A stretch of DNA of 64,000 nt from NORP309 sp964352735 (lineage in GTDB: Bacteria > Pseudomonadota > Gammaproteobacteria > Xanthomonadales > Marinicellaceae): positions 1 through 64,000 of the forward strand of contig CAYGTC010000010.1 in NCBI GenBank assembly GCA_964352735.1, written 5' to 3'. The notes beneath the pieces were generated by a model, which was not told the origin of the DNA, ran no database searches, and saw only the letters and a list, made by a program, of their open reading frames with translations. Below, piece after piece: positions 45,790-53,723 of the stretch (position 1 is the first letter of the stretch; each line of letters starts with the position of its first letter). Both the position numbers and the translations under genes were made by a program.

Positions 45790-46893
45790 ATGCGTTTTAT
45801 TGGTGTGCTGATTATTCTGTCAGGCTTGATTTCTTGTTCAACGACTCAACAAAAATCTGTTGCTACATACCCGCTTCCAATACTGAACCTCAGTGAAGCC
45901 AACCGTTTGGCACAGTTGCCTTTGCACTGTGTGGAAACAGAATACCCGAATAAACTCAATCAAACAATCGGTAGTGATGCTGATTTACAATCACCACAAC
46001 AATTACACCCTATTTTTTATGGTTGTTTTGACTGGCACAGTGCGGTTCATGGTTATTGGTCGATGGTCAGTTTGCTGAAAAATTTTCCAGACCTCGATCG
46101 CGCTGAAGAAATGAGGGCTGTGTTAAAGAATAATATCACATCGACTAAGGTAGCCCTTGAAGTTGAGTATTTTCATGGCAAATTAAATCAGTCTTGGGAG
46201 CGAACTTATGGTTGGGCTTGGCTATTAAAATTGGCTGAGGAACTCCATACTTGGAATGATCCTTTGGCCAGACAAGTTGAACATGATTTGCAACCGCTGA
46301 CAGATATTATTGTTGAACGATTTAAAGATTTTGTCCCTAAACTGTATTATCCAATAAGGGTTGGAGAACACCCCAATACCGCATTTGGCTTGTCATTTGC
46401 TTATGATTATGCCAAAACAGTTAATGATAAAGATTTTATGACTTTGATTGAAAAACGGGCCATGGATTTTTATGCCAGTGATTATGCTTGTCCGATGAAC
46501 TGGGAACCCGGCGGTTTTGATTTCCTCTCGCCTTGTCTGCAAGAGGTTGATATCATGCGAAAAATACTCAAAGCAAAAGATTTTGAACCCTGGTTGCAGA
46601 AATTTTTACCACAACTTAGCCAATCCGATTATGACCTGGAGGTGGGTATTGTCAGCGACAGAACTGATGGCAAGCTGGTTCATCTTGACGGGGTGAATTT
46701 CAGCAGAGCCTGGTGTTTGTATGGTCTGGGTTTACAGTACCCAGCCTATCAGCATTTGATCAATATTGCCAATAAACATGTTCAATATTCCTTGCCCAAT
46801 TTAGTCGGAGACAGTTATGAAGGTGGCCACTGGTTGGCCAGTTTTGCCATTTATGCACTCAATCAGCTCGGTCATGATTCAGGTGACAAATAA
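45790..46893 (+). CDS. DUF2891-family lipoprotein
   Basis: 367 residues from the ATG at 45790, preceded by GGAGTG; the longer frame from 45706 is unlikely because a lipoprotein signal starts here (MRFIGVLIILSGLISCSTTQ, lipobox LISC). The body matches DUF2891: CFDWHSAVHGYWSM, TYGWAWLLKLAEEL, RVGEHPNTAFGLSFAYDYA and HLDGVNFSRAWCLYGL. Its helices and conserved His/Trp/Asp resemble alpha/alpha-barrel enzymes acting on sugars, but no activity is known. Its stop abuts the ATG of the Nramp-like gene (TAAATG), so it is read as part of the 5-oxoproline operon. Confidence 0.85.
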   Translation: MRFIGVLIILSGLISCSTTQQKSVATYPLPILNLSEANRLAQLPLHCVETEYPNKLNQTIGSDADLQSPQQLHPIFYGCFDWHSAVHGYWSMVSLLKNFPDLDRAEEMRAVLKNNITSTKVALEVEYFHGKLNQSWERTYGWAWLLKLAEELHTWNDPLARQVEHDLQPLTDIIVERFKDFVPKLYYPIRVGEHPNTAFGLSFAYDYAKTVNDKDFMTLIEKRAMDFYASDYACPMNWEPGGFDFLSPCLQEVDIMRKILKAKDFEPWLQKFLPQLSQSDYDLEVGIVSDRTDGKLVHLDGVNFSRAWCLYGLGLQYPAYQHLINIANKHVQYSLPNLVGDSYEGGHWLASFAIYALNQLGHDSGDK

Positions 46894-48114
46894 ATGAATG
46901 TATTCAAAGATTTGGGCCCTGGGGTTTTAATTGCTGCGGCTTTTATTGGGCCTGGAACAGTGACTGTATGTACTTTGGCAGGTGCCCAATATGGATTTGT
47001 ATTGTTATGGACCATGGTGTTTTCAATCATTGCCACCATTGTTTTGCAAGAAATGGCTGCGAGATTGGGGATTGTTGCGAAAATGGGACTGGCAGAGGCG
47101 GTAAGGAAAGAAATTCCTTACCCTGCTGTTAAATTGGCTGCCATTATTTTAATGATTTCTGCCATATTGATTGGTAATGCTGCCTATGAAGCTGGCAACA
47201 TCAGTGGTGGTGTATTGGGTTTAGAAACACTAATTAAAACAGTAACGGTATCTATGATCGGTTTAGATATTAACCTTTTCAGTTTATTGATTGGTTTGCT
47301 GGCTTTTATCGTACTTTATATTGGGCACTATCAACTGATAGAAAAAGTGCTGGTAACATTGGTGGTGTTGATGAGTATTGCGTTTGTGGCAACTGCATTT
47401 ATGACGCAGCCAAATTTATTGGATGTATTAAAAGGACTGTTGATTCCTTCTTTTCCACAACACAGTATTTTGATCATTATGGCTTTGATTGGTACAACTG
47501 TTGTTCCCTATAACTTATTTTTGCATGCATCTTTGGTACAAGAAAAATGGCAAGGGGTCAGTGAGTTGCCAAAAGCCAGAAAAGACACCATTATTTCCGT
47601 GATTTTTGGTGGTCTGGTATCCATTGCTATCATTATTTGCGCTGCTGCTATTGAGACGGGTAACATTAACAATGCTGCAGATTTGGCCAAAGGCCTTGAG
47701 CCCTTATTTGGCAGTTATGCCAAGTATTTGTTGGCAATGGGTTTGTTTGCTGCTGGCATTACTTCTGCAATCACGGCACCTTTGGCTGCTGCCTATGTGG
47801 TTGCTGGTTGTTTCCAATGGTCTGCCGATTTAAAGTCAATGCGATTCAGAGTCGTATGGATGGTGGTTTTGATTATGGGTGTGGTTTTTTCTTCGATAGG
47901 TTTTAAGTCTATTGAAGTCATTAAATTTGCCCAGATTGCCAATGGTTTGTTGTTGCCATTGATTGCAGCATTTTTGTTATGGGTGATGAACCGTCGACAT
48001 TTACTAGGCGAGCATGTCAATGCAGTGCATCACAACATTATTGGTGGAATTATTGTGTTGATGGCGATTATGTTGGGCTTGAAAAGCCTCAGTTCTGTGT
48101 TTGGTTTGATTTAA
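46894..48114 (+). CDS. Nramp-family transporter lacking the usual metal ligands
   Basis: 406 residues with about 11 membrane helices. The family signatures are recognisable but altered: TM1 DPGN reads GPGT (G19, T22), and the TM6 A-x-x-M-P-H reads T-T-V-V-P-Y (V204, Y206), so the Asp, Asn, Met and His that bind Mn/Fe in Nramp proteins are all changed. Relatives in this form sit beside pxpABC in other bacteria (B. subtilis ycsG next to ycsF-kipIA). I infer transport of 5-oxoproline or another organic acid, or of a different ion, not manganese. It follows the DUF2891 gene with no gap and precedes pxpA by 42 bases. Confidence 0.85.
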   Translation: MNVFKDLGPGVLIAAAFIGPGTVTVCTLAGAQYGFVLLWTMVFSIIATIVLQEMAARLGIVAKMGLAEAVRKEIPYPAVKLAAIILMISAILIGNAAYEAGNISGGVLGLETLIKTVTVSMIGLDINLFSLLIGLLAFIVLYIGHYQLIEKVLVTLVVLMSIAFVATAFMTQPNLLDVLKGLLIPSFPQHSILIIMALIGTTVVPYNLFLHASLVQEKWQGVSELPKARKDTIISVIFGGLVSIAIIICAAAIETGNINNAADLAKGLEPLFGSYAKYLLAMGLFAAGITSAITAPLAAAYVVAGCFQWSADLKSMRFRVVWMVVLIMGVVFSSIGFKSIEVIKFAQIANGLLLPLIAAFLLWVMNRRHLLGEHVNAVHHNIIGGIIVLMAIMLGLKSLSSVFGLI

Positions 48115-48156
48115 TGGTCAGAGCATTTTTGTATACTGTGATTAAGGGAGCAAAAT

Positions 48157-48867
48157 ATGAATGTTGACATCAATTGTGATTTGGGTGAAGGCATGGATAA
48201 TGATGCGGTTTTAATGCCTTATCTTGATTCCTGTAATATTGCATGTGGAGGGCATTTTGGCGATCAACAAACCATGTTACAAGCAATCAAGCTGGCAAAA
48301 CTGCATAATGTAAAAGTAGGTGCTCATCCTTCATTTCCTGATAAACATAATTTTGGTAGAAAAATCATTGAAATTACAGCTGAGCAGCTGCAATACTCTT
48401 TGTATCATCAAATCGAAGATTTTGTAAAAGCGTGTACTTTATGCGACATGGACATGCACCACATCAAATTGCATGGTGCATTGTATAATCTGGCCGCTAG
48501 CGATGCTGAAGTTGCGGCGTTGGTATTGAATGTATTTGCTGCTGTTAAAGCTGATATTGCCATTTATGTGCCTTATCAATCGGCCATTGCGGTATTGGCT
48601 GAAGATTATTTTCCGGTCATTCATGAGGCTTTCATTGATCGACGTTATCATAACGACCTACGTCTGGTATCGCGCTCAAGAAATGATGCACTGATTGTTG
48701 ATCCTACTGAGGCCTGGCAACAAATGTCTGATGTTATAGAGACAGGTCATTTAACATCGGTAGAAGGAAATCGAGTGAAAATTTCTGCCCAAACCTTTTG
48801 TTTACATGGAGATGAGGAGGGCGCTGTTGCCATGATACAGCACATCAGCAAATGTTTAGGTCGTTAA
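48157..48867 (+). CDS. pxpA: 5-oxoprolinase subunit A (LamB/YcsF family)
   Basis: 236 residues. The N-terminus MNVDINCDLGEG, then SCNIACGGHFGDQQTM, VGAHPSFPD and IKLHGALYNLAA, is diagnostic of the LamB/YcsF family, now named PxpA. With PxpB and PxpC it hydrolyses 5-oxoproline, an unavoidable damage product of glutamine and glutamate, to glutamate with ATP. AAGGGAG lies seven bases before the ATG. The three subunit genes are overlapping and in the order A-B-C. Confidence 0.95.
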   Translation: MNVDINCDLGEGMDNDAVLMPYLDSCNIACGGHFGDQQTMLQAIKLAKLHNVKVGAHPSFPDKHNFGRKIIEITAEQLQYSLYHQIEDFVKACTLCDMDMHHIKLHGALYNLAASDAEVAALVLNVFAAVKADIAIYVPYQSAIAVLAEDYFPVIHEAFIDRRYHNDLRLVSRSRNDALIVDPTEAWQQMSDVIETGHLTSVEGNRVKISAQTFCLHGDEEGAVAMIQHISKCLGR

Positions 48868-49568
48868 TATTCCAGCCATTTGGTGAAAATGCCATTCTGA
48901 TTGCTTGGCCACAAAAAATTGATCATGAAATCAGAAGTGATATTGAGGCTTTTGAACAAAAAATTCAGCAGCATATGCTGGATATTGTTGAAGAAACCGT
49001 GGCTGCTTATTGCAGTTTAACAGTCTATGTAAAAACAGAGTTGTTTTTGGCGGATGTGATTGAAAAACTGAGGGTGCTCTATCATCAAAAAAGTGATTTA
49101 ATTAAAGAAAACAAAAGTCGTTGGTATATTCCTGTTTGTTATGATTTAACATTTGCCCTTGATTTAACGGCATTGGCAAAGGTTAAACATTGTGATGTTC
49201 AAACTCTGATAGAGCTCCATACAGCACCAGAATATACGGTTGATTTTTTAGGGTTTTTACCAGGTTTTGCTTACCTCAATGGTTTGGATGATTCGCTGCA
49301 TGTACCAAGATTGGCTAAACCCCGGGCGCTGGTTAAAAAAGGTTCTGTGGCAATCGGCGGTCAACAAACCGGTATTTACCCGATCGACAGCCCAGGTGGT
49401 TGGCATGTGATTGGCAGAACCCCTGTTTCATTATTTGATCCCCATAACCCTTGTCCATGTTTAATAAGGGCTCTGGATAAAATACGCTTCTACGCCGTAT
49501 CTCTTGATGACTATCATGTCATCAAGAATGACCGCCATTTTGTTTGTGAACAGCAGGTGTTACCATGA
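48852..49568 (+). CDS. pxpB: 5-oxoprolinase subunit B (KipI family)
   Basis: 238 residues. It has the KipI/allophanate-hydrolase subunit 1 layout: FGENAILI near the start, IPVCYD, DFLGFLPGFAYLNGLD, LAKPRALVKKGSVAIGGQQTGIYP and SPGGWHVIGRTP. It works with PxpA and PxpC. The ATG lies 16 bases inside the pxpA 3' end; the stop overlaps pxpC by four bases (ATGA), so expression is coupled. Confidence 0.94.
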   Translation: MFRSLIFQPFGENAILIAWPQKIDHEIRSDIEAFEQKIQQHMLDIVEETVAAYCSLTVYVKTELFLADVIEKLRVLYHQKSDLIKENKSRWYIPVCYDLTFALDLTALAKVKHCDVQTLIELHTAPEYTVDFLGFLPGFAYLNGLDDSLHVPRLAKPRALVKKGSVAIGGQQTGIYPIDSPGGWHVIGRTPVSLFDPHNPCPCLIRALDKIRFYAVSLDDYHVIKNDRHFVCEQQVLP

Positions 49569-50422
49569 TCCATGTGCGCTTAGCTGGGATATTTTCCACC
49601 ATTCAGGACCTTGGGCGTCATGGTTATCGAAACATTGGGGTGCCAAGCAGTGGTGTCATGGATCAATACAGTGCCAAATTGGCCAATGCATTGCTTGATA
49701 ATGATCCTAACAGTGCTGTATTGGAGATGACTTATCAGGGTGTCATACTTGAATTCAATGAGTCGGCATGTATTGCCATAACCGGAGCGTTGGCTCAAAT
49801 ATTTGTCGATGGACAGCCTTATCGTCACAACTCGGTGATTGCCATCAATGCTGGCAGTGTTTTGAAAGTCGGTACATTTTCTCTTGGGGCCAGGGCATAT
49901 TTGGCCATAGCTGGTGGGTTTGATTGTCCTGTTGTATTAAACAGTTGCAGTTTTTACCAAGGTGTTACTGCCAATGCAATGATAAAGCTAGGTGATGACT
50001 TGCTGTTTCATCAATCAGCCAAAAATATCATCAACAGAGCTTCTGTTAAACCAGATTTAACATATTTTCATTCAGAGACCATTGATGTTATGAAAGGGCC
50101 TGAATTTGCATTATTGAATGATCAAATGAAAGCCGTTTTATTAACACATGAGTGCTCTGTTGAGGCCACTAGCAACCGTATGGCTTATCAATTAAAAATA
50201 CACAATGGCAGCACGGTTGTCTTGCATGCGCAGGAGATCATCAGTTCAGCAGTGCATGCTGGAACGATTCAATTGACGCCTGCTGGCAATATCATGGTAT
50301 TGATGAGAGATTGTCAAACAACAGGTGGTTATGCTCGCATCTTACAACTATCAGAAAACTCGATTGACCGTCTTGCTCAGAAAAGACCAGGCCAAAAAAT
50401 TCAATTCAATTTACTTCATTGA
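49565..50422 (+). CDS. pxpC: 5-oxoprolinase subunit C (KipA family)
   Basis: 285 residues of the biotin-dependent-carboxyltransferase-like KipA fold: FSTIQDLGRHGYRNIGVPSSGVMDQYSAKLAN at the start, IAITGA, ARAYLAIAGGFD and later MRDCQTTGGYARI. A little shorter than the usual 300-330. Overlaps pxpB by four bases. It ends the operon DUF2891-Nramp-pxpABC; no terminator hairpin is clear behind it. Confidence 0.94.
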   Translation: MIHVRLAGIFSTIQDLGRHGYRNIGVPSSGVMDQYSAKLANALLDNDPNSAVLEMTYQGVILEFNESACIAITGALAQIFVDGQPYRHNSVIAINAGSVLKVGTFSLGARAYLAIAGGFDCPVVLNSCSFYQGVTANAMIKLGDDLLFHQSAKNIINRASVKPDLTYFHSETIDVMKGPEFALLNDQMKAVLLTHECSVEATSNRMAYQLKIHNGSTVVLHAQEIISSAVHAGTIQLTPAGNIMVLMRDCQTTGGYARILQLSENSIDRLAQKRPGQKIQFNLLH

Positions 50423-50544
50423 AAATTCAAAAAGTAGGACATTGATCTATTTGATCATGCAAAATTTTCTATAATTATACTTGCAGTAATAATTTCGTAC
50501 GTGTAATATGTGTACTACTATTAAATTCGTATTAAGAGAATGAT

Positions 50545-50901
50545 ATGAAAAAATTCATGTATTTATTATCAGCAATATTGTTCATGGCAAGTTGTGCTTC
50601 AACCAAGGTAAATAATCCTGAAGCTTCATTGACTCCTCTTAATGATAGATATGGTAAACCAAGGGTTTCTCCTACTGCTAAAAAATCATTGAGGGGTGAT
50701 TTAGCTAATAACGAAGCCAATAGAGTGGTTTGCCGTAAAGTGAAGAAAACTGGTTCTAGTATTCCAGTGATTACTTGTAAAACTGTTGCCGAGCGTAAAA
50801 GTGATGAAAAAAGAAGTAAGTCTGCTGTCGAGCGTATGCTCCAAGATGGGATGCAAAATACGGGAGGCAGGTTTGGTGGTCTATTGAATGATAACCAGTA
50901 A
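50545..50901 (+). CDS. Small lipoprotein, array member 1
   Basis: 118 residues. Lipoprotein signal MKKFMYLLSAILFMASC, then the motif shared by members 1-4: ASLTPLNDRYGKPRVSPTAKK, then VVCRKVKKTGSSIPVITCKT with two cysteines likely paired, then a charged helix (SDEKRSKSAVERML). The C...TGSxI...C core is found in small exported proteins of many proteobacteria, with unknown role. Its signal differs from members 2-4, so it may be the founder or a separate line. Confidence 0.75.
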   Translation: MKKFMYLLSAILFMASCASTKVNNPEASLTPLNDRYGKPRVSPTAKKSLRGDLANNEANRVVCRKVKKTGSSIPVITCKTVAERKSDEKRSKSAVERMLQDGMQNTGGRFGGLLNDNQ

Positions 50902-50957
50902 AAGGTGATTGTTCATGTGGTCTTTTAGGGTAAAAGTAAAAAAGAAAGGTGATGAAA

Positions 50958-51293
50958 ATGATGAAAAAAATAATAATTCTTATGTCAGTAATGATGACGT
51001 TGGTCAACTGTGCTTCCAGCAGTTCATATAACCACAAGGCATCATTGACGCCATTGAATGACAAGTACGGTAAGCCGCACATTTCACTCAAGGCAAAAAA
51101 AGCACTGAAAGGCGAACTGGTCAAAACTGAACACAATAAGGTGGCCTGTCGTAAAGCCAAGAAAACTGGTTCAAGGATCACTGTGGTTAACTGTAAAACC
51201 ATTGCAGAACACAACGTTGATGATAACAGATACAGATCCGTATCTGCTCGAATCGTTTATGAAGCCATGCAAAATGGTGGACAGATTTGGTGA
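50958..51293 (+). CDS. Small lipoprotein, array member 2 (most divergent full copy)
   Basis: 112 residues from the ATG at 50958 (or 50961), AAAGG upstream; an earlier GTG at 50949 is less likely. Lipoprotein signal MMKKIIILMSVMMTLVNC. The core is altered: GKPHISLKAKK and VACRKAKKTGSRITVVNCKT. The tail ends AMQNGGQIW. The leader bases match those of member 3 for about 30 bases (GAAAGGTGATGAAAATGATG...), a sign of gene duplication. Confidence 0.75.
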   Translation: MMKKIIILMSVMMTLVNCASSSSYNHKASLTPLNDKYGKPHISLKAKKALKGELVKTEHNKVACRKAKKTGSRITVVNCKTIAEHNVDDNRYRSVSARIVYEAMQNGGQIW

Positions 51294-51420
51294 TTAATGG
51301 ATAACAGTAACATAAAGCAACAAAGTGCAGAGGTGCCATTGTTGTCAATTGAAATAAAAAGTCGGCGGCAAACAAATTGTTTGTACAGCCACTAATGTTA
51401 ATAAATGAAAGGTGATGAAA

Positions 51421-51795
51421 ATGATGAAAAAAATAATAGTTCTTATGTCTGTAATGATGATGTTGGTCAATTGTGCTTCAAATAATGCGCACAATCAAAA
51501 GGCATCATTGACGCCGTTGAATGATAAATATGGTAAACCACGTGTTTCGCCAACAGCAAAAAAAGCCTTGAGAGGCGAATTGGCCAATGTAGAACACAAC
51601 AAGGTGGTGTGTCGTAAAGTGAAAAAAACTGGCTCAAGTATTCCTGTCATAACATGTAAGACAATTGCAGAGCATAAGAGTGATCAAAAAAGAAGTAAAG
51701 ATGCAGCAGAACGCATCTTATATGATACCAATCAAAATACAGGAAGATTCGAAAATCAGCGGGTTCAACCTGGTTTACCAAATAATCCTTTTTGA
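51421..51795 (+). CDS. Small lipoprotein, array member 3
   Basis: 125 residues from the ATG at 51421. Lipoprotein signal MMKKIIVLMSVMMMLVNC, core GKPRVSPTAKKALRGELANVEH and VVCRKVKKTGSSIPVITCKT, then a longer tail with QRVQPGLPNNPF. A terminator hairpin follows at 51873-51905, so members 1-3 may be one transcript and member 4 another. Confidence 0.75.
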   Translation: MMKKIIVLMSVMMMLVNCASNNAHNQKASLTPLNDKYGKPRVSPTAKKALRGELANVEHNKVVCRKVKKTGSSIPVITCKTIAEHKSDQKRSKDAAERILYDTNQNTGRFENQRVQPGLPNNPF

Positions 51796-51872
51796 TCAAA
51801 TTTGATGAAAAAGAGTTTGAGTAAAAATAAAAACAACAGTCAAAGCAGTTATTTTGCTATTGATAATACAAT

Positions 51873-51906
51873 AAACCATCAGATGATTGCTCGTCTGGTG
51901 GTTTTT
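51873..51906 (+). terminator. Terminator between array members 3 and 4
   Basis: AAACCATCAGATGA pairs with TCGTCTGGTGGTTT (with three G-U pairs) around TTGC, followed by TTT. It ends 32 bases before the start of member 4. Confidence 0.65.
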
Positions 51907-51937
51907 GGCTAATAAAGTGAATAACAAGGGGAAAACC

Positions 51938-52276
51938 ATGAAAAAAGTAATAATTCTTATGTCAGTAATGATGATGTTGATCAGCTGTGCTTCAAATAAT
52001 TCATACAATCAAAATGCCTCTTTAACGCCATTAAATGATAAGTATGGTAAGCCTCGTGTATCACCAACTGCCAAGAAATCTTTAAAAGGTGAGCTGGCCG
52101 AAAATGAAGCCAATAGAGTGGTTTGCCGAAAGGTGAAAAAAACGGGTTCTAGTATTCCTGTGATCACTTGCAAAACTGTTGCAGAACATAAGAGTGATGA
52201 CAAAAGAAGCAAGCAAGCGGCAGAGCGGATTATCTATGACACCAATCAAAATACTGGTAAATTTGAAAATTTTTGA
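51938..52276 (+). CDS. Small lipoprotein, array member 4
   Basis: 112 residues from the ATG at 51938, preceded by AAGGGG. Lipoprotein signal MKKVIILMSVMMMLISC, core GKPRVSPTAKKSLKGELAENEA and VVCRKVKKTGSSIPVITCKT, helix SDDKRSKQAAERI, end TGKFENF. Closest to members 1 and 3. The frame extends upstream to an ATG at 51887, but that stretch crosses the terminator and gives a poor signal peptide. Confidence 0.75.
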   Translation: MKKVIILMSVMMMLISCASNNSYNQNASLTPLNDKYGKPRVSPTAKKSLKGELAENEANRVVCRKVKKTGSSIPVITCKTVAEHKSDDKRSKQAAERIIYDTNQNTGKFENF

Positions 52277-52413
52277 CCGATGTGGACCGTATTGTCAGTC
52301 TAATGAGATGTATTAAGTTTAACGTATTAATTTTAACGTAGAACTGGCATTTATTTAGGTTAAGGAATTGACCAACAGAACAATAATTAAATATAAAATA
52401 TAAAAGGTTAATG

Positions 52414-52635
52414 ATGAAAAAAATAGCAATAATTGCATGTTTATCAATATTTTTGATGAACTGTGCAGCAAATAAATCAGCGCATAATTCACAAAGTGTA
52501 AAGAAAGCCCAAACATCTCAAAGCGCATCAGGAAGTGAGGAAAAAGCCAAAAAATCTCGCATGAATTGCAGAAGGGGTGCTGCTTCTACTGGTTCGAATT
52601 TATCATCAAGAAATTGTAAAAAAAGAAACGGTTAG
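52414..52635 (+). CDS. Small lipoprotein, shortened array member 5
   Basis: 73 residues from the second of two tandem ATGs, with AAAGG six bases upstream. Lipoprotein signal MKKIAIIACLSIFLMNC, then a Ser/Lys/Gln-rich stretch that lacks the LTPLNDxYGKP part, then MNCRRGAASTGSNLSSRNCKK, a reduced form of the C...TGSxI...C core. It may be a diverged or trimmed descendant of the array. A terminator follows at 52655. Confidence 0.65.
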   Translation: MKKIAIIACLSIFLMNCAANKSAHNSQSVKKAQTSQSASGSEEKAKKSRMNCRRGAASTGSNLSSRNCKKRNG

Positions 52636-52654
52636 AAATTCAGGCCAGCATTAT

Positions 52655-52685
52655 GGTGCCATCTGTGAGTGAGATAGATGGCACC
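52655..52685. terminator. Hairpin between the lipoprotein array and the kinase gene
   Basis: GGTGCCATCT (52655-52664) pairs perfectly with AGATGGCACC (52676-52685), 11-base loop. No long T run, but it is the only structure between the convergent genes. Confidence 0.6.
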
Positions 52686-52759
52686 TGTGTATTTACCACG
52701 TGATAACAATTGTGTAGTTTACAATAAAAAAATCATAGGTGGTCTCTCTTGTGATCTGA

Positions 52760-53695
52760 TCAGAATTGATAGCCGAATTCTTCTTCAAACATATCTTTAA
52801 ACTCCTTTTTGCTAAAACTGTGATTTTGAGTACCAGCACTGGCAATTTTGATGCTACCAAGTAATGAGGCAATGCGTCCAGTAGTCTCGATATCAAGATC
52901 ATTCATAAAGCCATATAATAAGCCTGCTCTGTAGGCATCGCCACAACCTGTTGGATCTTTAACTTGTTGTGCTTCAACCACGGGAATGCGGTAAAGTTTT
53001 CCATTGGTGTAAATTTCTGAGCCTTTTTCTCCTCGAGTTACAATTAATGCTTTAAGGTCTTTAGCGATTTCATCGGCATTCATTCCTGTGCATTCACAAA
53101 CCAATTCATACTCATAATCGTTGACGGCCATCCATGTGGCTTGTTTTATGAATTTTTTTAAATCATCTCCATCAAAAAGAGGCATGGCCTGACCTGGGTC
53201 AAATATGAAAGGGATGTTGTTATCCGAGAAGCCTTGAGCATGAGTGATCATACCATCTCTTCCATCAGGCCCAACAATGCCAATGCTGATGTCCTTATGA
53301 TCCGATACTTTGCATTCATGAGATAAGCTCATAGCACCGGGATGAAAGGCGGTGATCTGGTTGTTGTCTTGATCGGTGGTAATGAATGCTTGAGGAGTGA
53401 ACATGTCTTGTTTTACGATGATGGCTTCCTGTGGGATTTCAAGAGACTTCATATGTTCTGTGTAGGGCGTAAAGTCTTGTCCGACTGTACCCATGGGCAC
53501 CGGGTTACCGCCTAATAGTTTTAGGTTGTAAGCGATATTGCCAGCGACACCACCAAATTCTCTGCGCATATCAGGCACAAAAAACGATACATTAAGTTTA
53601 TGTATTTGTTTGGGCAAGATGTGTTTAACAAATTGATCCTGGAAAACCATTATTGTGTCATAGGCTAGGGAGCCACATATTAGTGCTTTACTCAT
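52760..53695 (-). CDS. PfkB-family carbohydrate/adenosine-type kinase
   Basis: 311 residues of the ribokinase fold. N-terminal ICGSLAYDTIM, the sugar-binding FGGVAGNIAYNLKLLGG (GG-x-x-x-N), MGTVGQD and the C-terminal signature DPTGCGDAYRAGLLYGF with the catalytic Asp and anion hole (usually DTxGAGD). The subfamily resembles bacterial adenosine kinase-like proteins; the substrate is uncertain. It lies 28 bases behind gatB on the same strand and may be made from the gat transcript. Confidence 0.85.
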   Translation of the reverse strand: MSKALICGSLAYDTIMVFQDQFVKHILPKQIHKLNVSFFVPDMRREFGGVAGNIAYNLKLLGGNPVPMGTVGQDFTPYTEHMKSLEIPQEAIIVKQDMFTPQAFITTDQDNNQITAFHPGAMSLSHECKVSDHKDISIGIVGPDGRDGMITHAQGFSDNNIPFIFDPGQAMPLFDGDDLKKFIKQATWMAVNDYEYELVCECTGMNADEIAKDLKALIVTRGEKGSEIYTNGKLYRIPVVEAQQVKDPTGCGDAYRAGLLYGFMNDLDIETTGRIASLLGSIKIASAGTQNHSFSKKEFKDMFEEEFGYQF

Positions 53696-53723
53696 AGTTT
53701 ATTCTCTTGATTGTGTATATCTT

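Noticed and set aside
50439..50485. TTGATC and TATAAT as a promoter for the lipoprotein array
   Set aside because: The two hexamers are 13 or 22 bases apart depending on which TTGATC is used, outside the normal spacing.
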